DNA from: an uncultured Bacteroidota bacterium
GTDB taxonomy: Bacteria; Bacteroidota; Bacteroidia; UKL13-3
Direction of reading: 5' to 3'
Assembly: GCA_903907885.1 (NCBI GenBank)
Contig: CAIVPY010000137.1
Coordinates: 1-8,155, forward strand
Length of the DNA stretch: 8,155 bases
Position 1 is the stretch's first letter, and each line of letters begins with the position of its first letter. Positions 7,621 through 8,155 of the stretch are shown one piece after another. The notes below the pieces were generated by a model. It had not been told where the DNA came from, searched no databases, and was given only the letters and a program-made list of their open reading frames with translations. Made by a program: the position numbers and the translations under genes.

Positions 7621-8155
7621 ATGAAAACGAATATCCAACATTGGTTGAATAGAATTCTCTTTGCACTACTCTTATTGCTTACCATAGCTTTTAGTCTAAA
7701 ATCGCTGCGAGAGCCTGATTTGTGGTGGCAAATTCGCACAGGTCAATGGATAATTGAACATAAACAAGTGCCTGTGCAAGATTTGTTTTCGTATACCTAT
7801 GAAGGCGCCAAGTGGGTTAATATCAAATGGGGTTTTGAGGTGATAGCGGCCATTATTAGTAATGTGGCTGGTCCAGAATATATATATGTTTTGCAAGCCC
7901 TTGTTAGTATTTGCATTCTTCTACTCCTCTTAAAATATATCCAACTGATTAATCAAAGATTGTTTGCTGAATCTTATGACAATGCCATTTCTTATTGGGT
8001 TTCAATGGTGGTGCTTTTGGGAGTGAGTTATCGTATGATTGGCCGCCCAGAAATGTTGTCTCATTTGTTTTCGCTTCTGTTTATTTATTTGATTAATAAA
8101 TACAGGCATTCGAATAGTAAGACCTTGTATTTGCTAGCGCCTTTGCAACTTTGCT
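7621..8155 (+). CDS. Partial multi-pass membrane protein, GT-C glycosyltransferase-like
   Basis: The frame starts at ATG 7621 and stays open to the right edge, giving the first 178 residues of a longer protein. A short positive N-terminus precedes a membrane helix (about 12-26). A loop follows with the pattern EPDLWWQIRTGQWI (31-44), then VPVQDLFSYTYEG (50-62) and WVNIKWGFE (65-73). More hydrophobic segments lie at about 74-104, 124-137 and 145-159, with a GRPE motif (141-144) just before the last. A D-x-WW-x(4)-G loop after the first helix, a P-x-x-D-x-FSYT segment and a later RPE/RPH motif recur in bacterial membrane proteins related to the GT-C/GT39 lipid-linked sugar transferases. In GT-C enzymes an acidic residue in the first extracytoplasmic loop is catalytic, so D33 is a candidate. 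Substrate unknown. The C-terminus, which in such proteins can carry TPR repeats, lies outside the window. Confidence 0.75.
   Translation, partial: MKTNIQHWLNRILFALLLLLTIAFSLKSLREPDLWWQIRTGQWIIEHKQVPVQDLFSYTYEGAKWVNIKWGFEVIAAIISNVAGPEYIYVLQALVSICILLLLLKYIQLINQRLFAESYDNAISYWVSMVVLLGVSYRMIGRPEMLSHLFSLLFIYLINKYRHSNSKTLYLLAPLQLC

Noticed and set aside
7548..7896. Minus-strand frames opposite the start of the membrane protein gene
   Set aside because: The plus-strand frame has a clear membrane protein pattern and family-like motifs; the antisense frames are short and featureless.

Overview
The window looks like chromosome from a member of the Bacteroidota. Three things point there. One gene encodes a GldD-type gliding/type IX secretion lipoprotein, a family restricted to that phylum. 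The DNA is AT-rich. Bacteroidota-style -7 promoter elements (TAnnTTTG) lie upstream of three of the four genes, and Shine-Dalgarno sequences are not obvious. No mobile element, RNA gene or CRISPR array is visible.

Layout, left to right. Positions 1-229 hold no recognisable gene. Positions 230-4621 (minus) encode one very large soluble hybrid sensor histidine kinase: eight PAS domains in tandem, a histidine phosphotransfer/dimerisation domain, an ATPase domain and a C-terminal receiver. Positions 4622-5055 are non-coding and carry a dyad structure and a perfect 12-bp intrinsic terminator that closes the next gene. Positions 5056-6651 (minus) encode ATP-dependent phosphoenolpyruvate carboxykinase (pckA), with every catalytic motif intact. 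Positions 6785-7381 (minus) encode the GldD-like lipoprotein. Positions 7382-7620 are a divergent intergenic region. From 7621 to the right edge (plus) runs the N-terminal part of a multi-pass membrane protein that resembles GT-C type glycosyltransferases; it has no stop codon in the window.

The genes do not form an obvious pathway. pckA is a gluconeogenic housekeeping gene with its own likely promoter and terminator. gldD stands apart from its usual gldE neighbour. The kinase has no adjacent response regulator or Hpt partner, so its targets must lie elsewhere. The most interesting point is inside the kinase gene: PAS4 to PAS7 form a block of distinctly higher GC (about 41% by hand count) whose edges fall on the repeated PAC motifs. 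This suggests the sensor array was assembled or exchanged in modules. I see no evidence for a wholly new defence or mobile system here.
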